From assembly GCF_029959445.1 (NCBI RefSeq), contig NZ_JASCOR010000001.1, forward strand, positions 18,965-82,964: a stretch of 64,000 bases of DNA, in the 5' to 3' direction. The notes under the pieces are model-generated. The model was not told the DNA's origin. It saw only the letters and a list, made by a program, of their open reading frames with translations, and did not search any database. Origin of the DNA: Stenotrophomonas sp. PS02298. Its GTDB lineage: Bacteria > Pseudomonadota > Gammaproteobacteria > Xanthomonadales > Xanthomonadaceae. Both the position numbers and the translations under genes were made by a program. Below, one piece after another: positions 18,113 to 27,600 of this stretch (positions are counted from its first letter, which is position 1; the number at the start of each line of letters is the position of its first letter).

Positions 18113-18805
18113 ATGGGCGGTGATTCGAGCAGGGGAGTTTGGCAATCGGCAACGCTGGCGTTGGCCGTTGTGCTGGCACTGCTGGTGTTTTCGATTGTCG
18201 CCATCTGGCTGCAATTCGCGCGTGATGATCTGGACTGGGCGCGCGCCACCCTCAGTCTGTATCTGCATGGCCCCTATGGGCTTGTACTGCGCAGCGTCTA
18301 TTGCCTGCTGGCGCTGGCCATCGCCGTGCTTGGCCTGGTGCTGTACCGGCAAGCGCATGGCAGCGCACGACGCGGCCTGCCGCCCAGTCTGTTCGCCGTG
18401 GCCGGGCTTGGTTTGGCTACGGTGGCGATAGGCGACAGCTGGCTGCCGCAGTTCGCACCATTGCTGGCGCCGCTGATTCATGGTTTGGCGGCCCAGACCG
18501 CCTTCCTGTGCGTGACCGTGGCGATGCTGCTGCAGGCCTGGTGCTTCGGTCGTGATGCGCATTGGCGTCGACTGTATTGGTTGACCTGGGGCTGGGCATG
18601 GCTGGCCTTCGCGGGGCTTTGGCTGCATGTGCTGTGGCGTGGCAGCCCGCGCGGACTGGGGCAGAAGCTGGTGATTGCGGTCGTGGTGGGCTGGCTGCTG
18701 TTGGTGGCGCTCGCATCGTGGCGTCGTTCACGCAAAGAAACGCCTGAAACTTCCACTTGCCGTCACAATGGCGGCTACATCCACAACACGGAGTCACCCC
18801 CATGA
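18113..18805 (+). CDS. DUF998 family membrane protein
   Basis: A 230-residue protein with about six hydrophobic segments. The ATG at 18113 is preceded by GGGGAG at good spacing, which the GTG at 18107 lacks. It fits DUF998: early RDDLDWARATLSLYLHG, then alternating helices. A second DUF998 gene lies at 59693-60298. Function unknown. The stop overlaps the RidA start (ATGA). Confidence 0.75.
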   Translation: MGGDSSRGVWQSATLALAVVLALLVFSIVAIWLQFARDDLDWARATLSLYLHGPYGLVLRSVYCLLALAIAVLGLVLYRQAHGSARRGLPPSLFAVAGLGLATVAIGDSWLPQFAPLLAPLIHGLAAQTAFLCVTVAMLLQAWCFGRDAHWRRLYWLTWGWAWLAFAGLWLHVLWRGSPRGLGQKLVIAVVVGWLLLVALASWRRSRKETPETSTCRHNGGYIHNTESPP

Positions 18806-19149
18806 TCCAGCGCTTCGATACCGGCCCACGCATGTCGGAAATGACCATCCACAACGGTGTGGCCTATCTGGCCGGGCAGGTGCCGGAAGACACCAGCGCC
18901 GATATCGTTGGCCAGACCGAGCAGGTGCTGAAGGCCATCGACGATCTGCTGCGCCTGGCCCCGACCGACAAGACCAAGATCCTGCGCGCCGAGATCTTCC
19001 TGGCGGACCTGGCTGACTTCGCGGGCATGAATGAAGCCTGGGACAAGTGGGTGCCGCAGGGCGCAACGCCGTCGCGCGCCACCGTGCACGCCAAGTTGGC
19101 CAATCCGGAATGGAAGATCGAGATCGTGATCACTGCGGCTGTGCCGTAA
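18802..19149 (+). CDS. RidA family protein
   Basis: A 115-residue protein from the ATG at 18802. It shows the RidA/YjgF fold pattern: FDTGPRMSEMTIHNGVAYLAGQVP, then QVLKAIDDLL and ILRAEIFLADL. The C-terminal SRATVHAKLANPEWKIEI keeps the Arg expected for deaminating RidA and resembles the YoaB-type subgroup. Role: removal of reactive enamine/imine intermediates, inferred from the family. Confidence 0.87.
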   Translation: MIQRFDTGPRMSEMTIHNGVAYLAGQVPEDTSADIVGQTEQVLKAIDDLLRLAPTDKTKILRAEIFLADLADFAGMNEAWDKWVPQGATPSRATVHAKLANPEWKIEIVITAAVP

Positions 19150-19202
19150 GCGGACTGCATCTACCGCTGGTCTGCCCTGGGTGTGATCGCATCCGGGCAG
19201 AT

Positions 19203-19218
19203 CCAGCCTTGAGGCTGG
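19203..19218. other. Small hairpin CCAGCC-TTGA-GGCTGG
   Basis: A perfect 6-bp stem and 4-base loop between the RidA gene and the next gene. No T-run follows, so a terminator role is weak. Confidence 0.35.
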
Positions 19219-19248
19219 TGATGTCTTTGCAGGGAGGCAAGGGAAAGG

Positions 19249-19773
19249 ATGAAAAGCCGTCTGTTGTCCGCGCTGTGTTGTGTTCTGGCAGGCATGGCCG
19301 CCAGTGTGTCGGTGGCAGCACAGGCGCCGCTGTCGAAGCTGATCTACGCGCAAGCGCCGGTGCAGCGCATCGAGCCCTTGGAGTACCCGCAGTTCAAGCT
19401 GATCGAGGCGGAGCTGCGCAACACGGTACGGCGCCATGGTGACCGCAGCGTCCCCAACCGCTTCTGCGCGGTTGGTTACCTGCTCGACCGCGGCACGGTG
19501 GAAACGGTGCTGATCTGGGACAACGCGCACTGGTTGATCCGCTGGTGGGGCGGTGATGCGCTGGCTACTTCGGAGGAGCGCTACGCGGTATCGGCCTCGT
19601 TCTCACCGGTTACCGACCTGCGCACGGATCTGGTCGAGGACAACCGGTATCCGCTGGGCACGCGCGCGATAGTGCGAGCCGATGCGGAGGCCGTGATTGC
19701 GGATTGCCAGGCGTATGGACGGCAGTACACCGTGCCGCCGCTGGCGCCGAAAGGCGAAGATGATGAGTATTGA
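19249..19773 (+). CDS. Exported protein of unknown function
   Basis: A 174-residue protein with a signal peptide (MKSRLLSALCCVLAGMAAS, cleavage near VAAQA). The mature part has no motif I recognise. It contains VPNRFCAVGYLLDRGTVETV and WDNAHWLIRWWGG, and two Cys that could pair. A GGGAAAGG ribosome site supports the start. Not recognised as a family. Confidence 0.7.
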   Translation: MKSRLLSALCCVLAGMAASVSVAAQAPLSKLIYAQAPVQRIEPLEYPQFKLIEAELRNTVRRHGDRSVPNRFCAVGYLLDRGTVETVLIWDNAHWLIRWWGGDALATSEERYAVSASFSPVTDLRTDLVEDNRYPLGTRAIVRADAEAVIADCQAYGRQYTVPPLAPKGEDDEY

Positions 19774-19795
19774 GGCCACAACCCTCAATCGATTT

Positions 19796-19945
19796 GTGGG
19801 AGCGGCGTAAGCCGCGAAGCTGGCAATGCTTGAGTCGCAGCGTTCAACATGATCCGGAACAGTTGCGCTTGTTCGGTTTGATGCCAGATATCGGAATTGC
19901 TATCTGCTGGGTCTGTACGAGTTTCGCGGCTTACGCCGCTCCTAC
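19796..19945. repeat. REP-type inverted pair overlapping the rnfB 3' end
   Basis: Left arm 19796-19820 (GTGGGAGCGGCGTAAGCCGC) and right arm 19920-19945 (GCGGCTTACGCCGCTCCTAC), spacer about 100 bases. The right arm encodes the last four residues and the TAA stop of rnfB on the minus strand. Confidence 0.85.
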
Positions 19946-20419
19946 AACAGCAGGGGGCGCGACAGCCTGCAGCTCGATGCAATCCACCGGGCAGGGCGGG
20001 ATGCACAGCTCGCATCCGGTGCACAGGTCGGTCAGCACGGTATGCATGTATTTGGCACCGCCGACGATGGCGTCGACCGGGCAGGCCTGGATGCACTTGG
20101 TGCAGCCGATGCAGTCGGCTTCGACGATCACCGCGACCTGCGCCAGTTTGTGCTCGCCACGGCTGCGGTCGTAGGGAAGGGCCGGAACACCCAGCAGATG
20201 AGCCAGTGCGCGCGCGCCAGCGTCGCCACCCGGCGGGCAGTGATCAATTCCGGCATTGCCAGCGGCCATGGCTTCGGCATAAGGGCGGCAGCCGTCATAG
20301 CCGCATTGACCGCATTGGGTCTGCGGCAGCAGCCGGTCGAGGCGTTCGACCAGCGCAGCCCTTCCTTCTCCCTGCAAGAGAAGGTGGCGCGCAGCGTCGG
20401 ATGTGGGTTGGGTAATCAT
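19931..20419 (-). CDS. rnfB: RnfB-like iron-sulfur protein without membrane anchor
   Basis: A 162-residue protein with the Fe-S domain [19 protein letters not shown] and two 4Fe-4S ferredoxin motifs ([16 protein letters not shown] and [16 protein letters not shown]). RnfB normally has an N-terminal membrane helix and partners RnfA, C, D, G and E. Here there is no helix and no other rnf gene nearby. It is probably a soluble electron carrier. The last residues VGAA and the TAA come from a REP arm. Confidence 0.85.
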   Translation of the reverse strand: MITQPTSDAARHLLLQGEGRAALVERLDRLLPQTQCGQCGYDGCRPYAEAMAAGNAGIDHCPPGGDAGARALAHLLGVPALPYDRSRGEHKLAQVAVIVEADCIGCTKCIQACPVDAIVGGAKYMHTVLTDLCTGCELCIPPCPVDCIELQAVAPPAVVGAA

Positions 20420-20437
20420 TGGGGAGTCCTGCTGTTC

Positions 20438-20479
20438 GCCCTCACCCCAAGCCCTGTCCCGGAAGGAGCAGGGCTCAGG
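20438..20479. repeat. CCCTCACCCCAA-type palindrome
   Basis: A degenerate copy (CCCTCACCCCAAGCCCTGTC then a GGAGCAGGGCTCAGG arm) between rnfB and the HAD phosphatase. The phosphatase TGA stop (20477-20475) lies in its right arm. Confidence 0.65.
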
Positions 20480-21065
20480 AAAGGCATTTGCCGCGATACC
20501 AACGCTCGTGCGCCAGCGCCAGCATGGCTTTGTCTTCGCTGCTGTCGCCGTAGGCGTGGATACGTTGGTAGCTGCCCAGATCGAAACGCTTGCGTATCAA
20601 GGCGACCTTGCGCGCGCCGCAGTCGCCCTCGGCGTAGCGGCCGGTGAAGCGGTTGTCCTGCACCTCGAGCCGATTGCAGATCATGTGTAGGTCCTGCCGT
20701 TCGCACCAGTGCTGCAGGTACAGGTCGAGCGAGCCGGACACGACCACCACGGTATGGCCCTGCGTCTTGTGCCACTGGATCTGCTCCAGCATTTCCGGCC
20801 GCACCATCTCCGGCAGCTGCTCGCGTGCATAGTCGCGTGCCATCTGGGTGATCTCACCGGCATGGCGGCCAGTAAACACCTGCGCGGTGACACGGCGGCG
20901 GACGCGTTCGGCCGAGATCAATTTCAGCCGGTAGGCCAGCACCCACGGCCCAACCCGCCACCATCCCTGCGCGCGCTGCTCCGGCGTTGCCACGCGGCGC
21001 AGGAACCGGCTGTAGGTGTCACAGACGGTGATGGTGTGGTCGAAGTCGAAGAGGGCTAGCTGCAT
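20475..21065 (-). CDS. HAD-IB family phosphatase
   Basis: A 196-residue protein from the ATG at 21065. HAD motif I is [11 protein letters not shown], motif [11 protein letters not shown], motif III an Arg-Lys region (GARKVALI) and motif [14 protein letters not shown]. The subfamily IB layout with a helical cap resembles SerB and related lipid or serine phosphatases. The true substrate is unknown. It follows metG on the same strand after 48 bp. Confidence 0.85.
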   Translation of the reverse strand: MQLALFDFDHTITVCDTYSRFLRRVATPEQRAQGWWRVGPWVLAYRLKLISAERVRRRVTAQVFTGRHAGEITQMARDYAREQLPEMVRPEMLEQIQWHKTQGHTVVVVSGSLDLYLQHWCERQDLHMICNRLEVQDNRFTGRYAEGDCGARKVALIRKRFDLGSYQRIHAYGDSSEDKAMLALAHERWYRGKCLS

Positions 21066-21113
21066 GGTCCACTCCGTTCGGGAAGGGTGCGCCCAGGGGC
21101 GCACCCGTTGCCA

Positions 21114-23192
21114 TCAACGTACCGGCATGCCCGGCAATGCACCGCCGTCGGCATCCAGCAGCGCCAGCGCGCCGCCGTCGAAACCGGCCGACAGGATCAT
21201 GCCTTCGCTCAGGCCGAAGCGCATCTTGCGCGGGGCCAGGTTGGCGATGAACACCACGTTGCGGCCGACCAGCGCTTCCGGGTCGGCATAGCTGCCGCGG
21301 ATGCCAGAGAAGATCTGCCGCTGGCCAAGGTCGCCGGCATCCAGCAGGAAGCGCAGCAGCTTGTCCGAGCCTTCGACGAAGCCGCACTCCAGCACCTTGC
21401 CGATGCGCAGGTCGAGCTTGGCGAAATCGTCGATGCCGATGTACGCGGAAGCTTCACCGTCGGCCTTGGCTTCGGTCTTCACTTCAACCTTGGCGGGCTT
21501 TTCAGCCTTGGCCGGCTTGGCTTCTGCTGCAGGCTGGGCGGTGAGGGTGTCCTTGGAGGCGTCGGTCATTGCGTCAATCATCTTGGGGTCGATACGGGTG
21601 AACAGCGCCACGTAGGCGGCAATGCTGTGTGCGGTCAGCGGGGTGGTGATGTCGTCCCAGCCGTGGACCGGGGCGTTGAGGAAGCTCTCGGCCTGCAGCG
21701 CCGTGGCCGGTAGCACCGGCTTGAGCGCGGTGACCAGCACGCGGAACAGGTTCAGGCCCTGGGTGCAGACCGCCTGCAGTTCGGCGTCGGCGCCTTCCTG
21801 CTTGGCAATCACCCACGGTTTGGTGTCGTCGATGTACTTGTTGGCTTCATCGGCCAGCGCCATGGTCAGGCGGATGGCGGCGGCCGCGTCGTTGCGCTCG
21901 TAGGCGTCACGAATCGGTGCCAGCGCAGCGATGAAACGGTCGTACTGGGCCTGGTCCGGCAGCGCGTCGGCCAGCTTGCCGTCGAAGCGCTTGGCGATGA
22001 AACCGGCGCAGCGGCTGGCCAGGTTGACGAATTTGCCGACCAGATCGGCGTTCACGCGGGCGGTGAAGTCGCTCAGGTTCAGATCGAGATCGTCGACGCC
22101 GCCGGAGGACTTGGCGGCGAAGTAATAGCGCAGCGCTTCCGGCGCCAAACCGGCATCCAGATAGGTGCGGGCCATGATGAAGGTGCCGCGCGACTTGCTC
22201 ATCTTGGCGCCGTCCACGGTCAGGTAGCCGTTGACGTGCAGCTTGGTCGGCGTGCGCAGGCCGCTGCCCTTCAGCACCGCCGGCCAGAACAGGCCGTGGA
22301 AGTTGACGATGTCCTTGCCGAGGAAGTGGTGCAGCTCGGTGTTGCTGTCGGCGGCGAGCACGGCGTCGAAGTCGTCGCCGGTCTTGGCGCACAGGTTCTT
22401 GAAACTGGACAGGTAGCCGATCGGCGCATCCAGCCACACGTAGAAATACTTGCCCGGTGCGCCGGGGATCTCGAAACCGAAGTAGGGCGCATCACGCGAG
22501 ATGTCCCACGCGCGCAGGCCGCCCTCGGCATCCAGCCACTCGGCGAGCTTGGCCTTCACGCCCGGCAGGGCCACATCGCCGGCCAGCCATTCGCGCAGGA
22601 ACTCCTGGAAACGGCCGACTTCGAAGAAGTAATGCTCCGAATCGCGCATTTCCGGGGTGGCGCCGGACACCACCGACTTCGGCTCGATCAGGTCGGTCGG
22701 GCCGTAGGTGGCGCCACAGACTTCGCAGTTGTCGCCGTATTGGTCGGGCGACTTGCAGTTCGGGCAGGTGCCCTTGATGTAGCGGTCGGGCAGGAACATG
22801 CCCTTGGCCGGGTCGTAGAACTGCGCCACCGAACGGCGGCTGATATGGCCAGCGGCGTCGAGTTTGGCGTACAGCGCCTCGGTCAGCTCGCGGTTGGTGG
22901 CCGAGTTGGTCGAGTCGTAGTGGTCGAAATCCACGCCAAAGGCTGCGAAATCGCGCTCATGGCCTGCCTGGATGTTGGCGATGAAGGTTTCCGGGGTCAC
23001 CCCGGCCTTCTCCGCGGCCAGCATGATCGGCGTGCCGTGGGTGTCATCGGCACAGACGTACCAGACCTTCTCGCCCATCATTCGCCGCGCACGCACCCAG
23101 ATGTCGGCTTGGATGTAACCCACCAGGTGGCCGAGGTGCAGCGGGCCGTTGGCGTAGGGCAGGGCATTGGTGACTAGGGCGTTGCGGGTCAT
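21114..23192 (-). CDS. metG: Methionyl-tRNA synthetase
   Basis: A 692-residue class I synthetase. HIGH motif is HLGH at residues 19-22. Zinc knuckle cysteines are in CPNCKSPDQYGDNCEVC. KMSKS is intact near residue 330 (DGAKMSKSRGTF). A Lys/Ala-rich linker near residue 560-580 joins a C-terminal tRNA-binding domain (DFAKLDLRIGKVLE to the end), which dimerises. Attaches methionine to initiator and elongator tRNA. Confidence 0.98.
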   Translation of the reverse strand: MTRNALVTNALPYANGPLHLGHLVGYIQADIWVRARRMMGEKVWYVCADDTHGTPIMLAAEKAGVTPETFIANIQAGHERDFAAFGVDFDHYDSTNSATNRELTEALYAKLDAAGHISRRSVAQFYDPAKGMFLPDRYIKGTCPNCKSPDQYGDNCEVCGATYGPTDLIEPKSVVSGATPEMRDSEHYFFEVGRFQEFLREWLAGDVALPGVKAKLAEWLDAEGGLRAWDISRDAPYFGFEIPGAPGKYFYVWLDAPIGYLSSFKNLCAKTGDDFDAVLAADSNTELHHFLGKDIVNFHGLFWPAVLKGSGLRTPTKLHVNGYLTVDGAKMSKSRGTFIMARTYLDAGLAPEALRYYFAAKSSGGVDDLDLNLSDFTARVNADLVGKFVNLASRCAGFIAKRFDGKLADALPDQAQYDRFIAALAPIRDAYERNDAAAAIRLTMALADEANKYIDDTKPWVIAKQEGADAELQAVCTQGLNLFRVLVTALKPVLPATALQAESFLNAPVHGWDDITTPLTAHSIAAYVALFTRIDPKMIDAMTDASKDTLTAQPAAEAKPAKAEKPAKVEVKTEAKADGEASAYIGIDDFAKLDLRIGKVLECGFVEGSDKLLRFLLDAGDLGQRQIFSGIRGSYADPEALVGRNVVFIANLAPRKMRFGLSEGMILSAGFDGGALALLDADGGALPGMPVR

Positions 23193-23298
23193 GGCGATGA
23201 TTTGCGGCAGGGGACCGGGGATTATCGCATGGCCGGAAAGAAGCAGCCCCGGGGGACCGGGGCTGGGGGCTCGCCAGACAGGGAGCGAAACCTGGGCC

Positions 23299-23415
23299 TT
23301 CCCATCTCCCGTCTACGGGAGAAGGTGCCCCGAAGGGGCGGATGAGGGGGGCTTTGACTTTGCTCAGCTAGAAGCTTGCCCTCACCCCAACCCCTCTCCC
23401 GGAGGGAGAGGGGCT
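23299..23415. repeat. Two palindromic repeats between metG and the DUF2147 gene
   Basis: First at about 23299-23352 (CATCTCCCGTCTACGGGAGA and GTGCCCCGAAGGGGC). Second at 23378-23415 (CCCTCACCCCAACCCCTCTC, then CCGGAGGGAGAGGGGC). The second is the same family as the 111-bp array unit at 23982. Confidence 0.8.
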
Positions 23416-23424
23416 TTGAGCGGC

Positions 23425-23871
23425 TTACTGGTCGCGCAGCCAGGTCTGGGTGCGGCAGATGAAGGCGATGCAGCCGGACACGTCCAGCTTGCGGCCGTTG
23501 TCCACCAAGGCGACCTTGGAGCTGTAGGTCTTGCCCTTGGCCGGGTCCAGGATGGTGCCGTTGGCCCACTTGTTGGCGCCGTCCGGGCGGACGTTCCAGA
23601 GGATGGTCATGCCTTCGATCGGCTTGCCCTTGTTGGTTCCTTCACATTTGTTGCAGACCGGATGCGGGCCCTGCTCGGACTGCAATACCTGCAGTACCTT
23701 GCCGCTGAGGGTGCCATTGGCGGCTTGGCTGATCTCGACGATGGACTTCACCCGGCCGGTTTCGTCATCGATGGTGCGCCAGCGGCCGGCTGCGCTGTCA
23801 CTGGCGCTGGCGGAGAAGCCGGCAGCCAGCAGCGGCAGGGCCAGCAACAGGGTTTTGAAAGTCGTACGCAT
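23425..23871 (-). CDS. Exported DUF2147 protein
   Basis: A 148-residue protein with a signal peptide ending near FSASA (residue 24). The mature part starts GRWRTIDDETGRVKSIVEI and ends GCIAFICRTQTW, typical of DUF2147. Four Cys (CNKC, and two near the C-terminus) may form disulfides. Periplasmic, function unknown. Confidence 0.85.
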   Translation of the reverse strand: MRTTFKTLLLALPLLAAGFSASASDSAAGRWRTIDDETGRVKSIVEISQAANGTLSGKVLQVLQSEQGPHPVCNKCEGTNKGKPIEGMTILWNVRPDGANKWANGTILDPAKGKTYSSKVALVDNGRKLDVSGCIAFICRTQTWLRDQ

Positions 23872-23981
23872 GAGTCCCCTCCCAGGGTGGGTTTGGTCAG
23901 CTGCCGGCGGCGCTGTTACGGGCCGAATGTAACCGCATTCGGTCCCGTACGGAATCCGCAGTGCAGCAGATTTTGGAGGAT

Positions 23982-24500
23982 GTAGTGCCGAGCCATGCTC
24001 GGCAGGGGCTTTCCCGGCAATGCCTCAAAAGCTGCCCTCACCCCAACCCCTCTCCCGCCAGCGGGAGAGGGGCTTCAAGCAACGCGAGACTTGTAGTGCC
24101 GAGCCATGCTCGGCAGGGGCTTTCCCGGTATTGCCTCAAAAGCTGCCCTCACCCCAACCCCTCTCCCGCCAGCGGGAGAGGGGCTTCAAGCAAGGCGAGG
24201 CTTGTAGTGCCGAGCCATGCTCGGCAGGGGCTTTCCCGGCAATGCCTCAAAAGCTGCCCTCACCCCAACCCCTCTCCCGCCAGCGGGAGAGGGGCTTCAA
24301 GCAAGGCGAGACTTGTAGTGCCGAGCCATGCTCGGCAGGGGCTTTCCCGGCGATGCCTCAAAAGCTGCCCTCACCCCAACCCCTCTCCCGCCAGCGGGAG
24401 AGGGGCTTCAAGCAAGGCGAGGCTTGTAGTGCCGAGCCATGCTCGGCAGGGGCTTTCCCGGCAATGCTTCAAAAGCTGCCCTTACCCCAACCCCCGCTCC
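23982..24500. repeat. Tandem array of a 111-bp composite repeat, five copies
   Basis: Units start (GTAGTGCCGAGCCATGCTCG) at 23982, 24093, 24204, 24315 and 24426, exactly 111 bases apart. The fifth decays after about 75 bases. Each unit joins a SMAG-type GTAG palindrome to a second palindrome (CCCTCACCCCAACCCCTCTC, CGCCAGCGGGAGAGGGGC). Copies differ at only a few positions. Because 111 is a multiple of three and no stop occurs, long open frames cross the array, but they are not genes. A further single arm lies at 24565-24600, and a hairpin ACGAACC-AGC-GGTTCGT at 24544-24560. Confidence 0.95.
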
Positions 24501-24564
24501 GCGCCCCAGTCCTTGCGCCAGCGCAAGGCCGTTCAGAATGGGCACGAACCAGCGGTTCGTAAAC

Positions 24565-24600
24565 GCCCCTCCTTCCCCCCGCCAGCGGGAGAGGGGCTTA
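24565..24600. repeat. Degenerate copy of the GCGGGAGAGGGGC palindrome
   Basis: GCCCCTCCTTCCCCCC then GCCAGCGGGAGAGGGGC, just downstream of the 3' end of the permease-peptidase gene. A stray copy of the second half of the 111-bp unit. Confidence 0.7.
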
Positions 24601-24624
24601 AGCCGGGCATCGCTCGCATCTCGC

Positions 24625-27600
24625 TTACTGCACCGTCACTCGCTTGCGGTTGTCGGCGGAAACCCGGTCGATCAGCTTGTTGTACGGGTCGAAGCCGGCC
24701 TCATCGGGCTTCTGGTCGACGGTAACGGTGATGCTCGGGGCAGCGGCGGTGATGTGGTGGCGCTGCAGGTACAGCACCTTTTCATCGCGTTCCTTGCCAG
24801 ACGCGCCTTTGGCGAACACACCGACCTCGATCCAGTCGTCCAGCGTGCCTGCGGTCTCCTTGCCCATGCCGTCGGCATAGCGCTTGTCCGCATGCAGCTG
24901 CAGGGTCACGTCGTAGCGGCCGTCCGCCCGCTTCTTGGCGTTGGCCTCGACCACGCGGTTGTCGTAGAAGCTGATCTTCTCGAACAGGTCGGTGATCAGA
25001 CCCTGCTGCTCGGGCTTGGCTTCGGCGCGGATGAACTCCAGCAGTTCGGCCGAGGTGGTATACGGCGGTTGCTGGAAGGCCTTGGCCTGGATGAAGCGGG
25101 ACAGGGCGCGGTTCAACGCGTCCTCGCCCATTTCCTCACGCAGGCGATAGAACACCAGCGAACCCTTCTGGTAATGGATGTACTGCTGGTTCTCCACCCG
25201 GTACAGCGGCAGTTCTTCGACATCTTCGCCACCGCGGCCAGATAGATACCTGTCCAGCTCATCCTTCAGGAACTGGCGCATGTGGCCGCGTCCGTATTCC
25301 TTCTCCATCACCATCAACGCAGAGTATTGCGACAGCGATTCGGACAGCACCGTGGCGCCTTGCACGTTGGCGCCGATCACCTGGTGTGCCCACCACTGGT
25401 GCGCCACTTCATGTGCGGTGACATAGAACACGTAGTCGACATCATCCTTGTCACGCAGGTCGGCGATGAAGCCGATCGACTCGGAGTACGGGATGGTGTT
25501 GGCAAAGCTCTGCGCGAAGGATTGGTAGCCGGGGAATTCGATGATGCGCACCTGCTTGTGCTGGTACGGGCTGAAGTTGGCCTCGTAATAAGTCAGTGAC
25601 TTCTGCACACCTTCGATCATCCGGTCCACGTTGTACGGATGCTTGGCGTCGTAATAGATCTCGATCGGAATGTTCTTGTACGTGGCCTTCTTCACCTGCC
25701 AGCGTGCCGACAGATAGGCGTAGAAGTTCAGCATCGGCCGGTCCATGGCGTAGCTGAAGCAGCGGCGGCCATCACGTTCGAACTCCTTCTGCAGATAGCC
25801 CGGTGCCAAGGCGATCTGGTCCGGTGCGGTGCAGACGGTACTGCGGAAATCCAGCCAGTCCGAGTCGTTGGAGATGTAGGTATTGGCACGCGCGGCCTCA
25901 TCCTCCAGCTTGGGCATGCGCGTCGGTTCACCGAGGTCACGCTTGCGGCGTTCGTTGCGGTCGCTGATCTCCGCGCCGCTGTCATAACCAAAGGCCGGCA
26001 GTACACGGCTGTTGAAGAAGCTGCCGTTGTCGACGATCTGGGTCTGTGCCTGGTCGGAAGTGATGCCGTTGGGATGGATGTCGACGGTGAAGCGGATGTC
26101 GCGTTCCTCGCCCGGCGCCATCGGTGCGTCCAGGTGGTAGATGCGGTAGCCCAGTTCCTCATCGTGGGTGGTGAGCTTGGCGCCGCCCATTTCGATGCTG
26201 GCCAGGGTCTTGTCATCGCCCATCGTGACGTGGATGTCGGGGATGGCGGTCGCATGGGTATTGCGCACGCGGTAGACGCCGTCGATGCGCACGGACTGGG
26301 TTTCCGGGTGCAGGTCGACGTTGTTGTCGATGGCGATGATGCGCGGCTGCGGCAGGTCCTTGTACTTGCGGTAGTCGCGTTCGTAGCGGGCCTGGAGGTC
26401 GAGCTGCTGGTCCGGCGAGAAAAATTCATTGCGGATGTTGGTGTTCCAGTACAGCCAGCCGCCGCAGGCGATGGAGGCCAGCACCGCCGCCGCCAGGCCT
26501 GCACCCAACGGGCCGCGCAGGCGCTGCCTGGCCAGGCGCAGGCGCTGCCGCCAGCCCGAGTCCACGCCACGCACCCACAGGGCGGCGCACAGCAGCAGCA
26601 ACACCAGCAGGAACAGCACCCAGTAGCCTTGGAAGGCCAGTTGCCCGGTCAGGAAGTGACCGTAGCCATTCATGTCCGAGTACGGCGCATTCGGCCAGCT
26701 GCCGAAGTTGTACAGGTTCTGGGTGTAGTCGAGCATGCCCAGCACCGACTGCCCGATCAGCAGCAGGATCAGCAGCGCGTAACCCATGAACTTGTTGTTG
26801 CTCAGCACCTGCAGCACCAACGCCATGCCGCCCATCAGGATGTAGACCACCGAGTTCAAGGCCAGCGTCTTGACGTACAGCAAGGGTTCGATCTGGGTGT
26901 AGCCCTTGCTCAGCTGGATGGCGATGGCGGTAAGGCCGCCGATGGCCTGGAACGCGACCACCACCGCGATCAGGGTGAGGAACTTGCCCAGCAGCGGCAC
27001 CCAGTTCGGTACAGGCATGGCATCGCTGATGCCGGCGATGCGCGCGCTGCGTTCCCGCCAGACCAGCTCGCCGGCATAGAACAACACGATGATGATCAAC
27101 AGGAAGCTGTAGCTACCCTGCAGCGCTTCCAGCATCTGCGAGGTCACTGGCCAGCTGGGTGTGCCGTACATGGTCTGACGGTGCAGGGCGCTGGGAATGA
27201 AGTTGGCCATGCCCAGTACCAGCAACACCAGGAACGGTGCACTGCGGAACACGCCCAGCGCATCGAAGCCGACCTGACGCAGCAGCTGTCGCCAACCGGT
27301 TGCAGCGTTGAAGCTGGGAGTGACCTTGGGTGCAACCACATTGCTGCGTTTGCCGTCGGTGGTAGCGACGCTGGCCACCTTCTTGCCCGGCTTGCGGCCG
27401 GTACCGCTGCGCTCGGTGCGGAACAGGGCGAACGTCGCAGCGAACAGGGCGCCGGTCACCGCCAGCCACAGCATGCGGTTCTCCAGCAGGTAGCCGGTGA
27501 ACGCGGGCAGGCCGGTGTTGCGCTCTTCGGCCGACCAGTAGCGCGTTGCATGGCTCATCGCACGCATGCCCAGTGGATCGAGCAGCGAGGCGATGCGCAT

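Noticed and set aside
23982..24500. Array looks at first like a CRISPR or a repeat-protein gene
   Set aside because: There are no unique spacers between short repeats; the whole 111-bp unit repeats. Open frames cross it only because 111 is a multiple of three and the GC-rich unit lacks stops.
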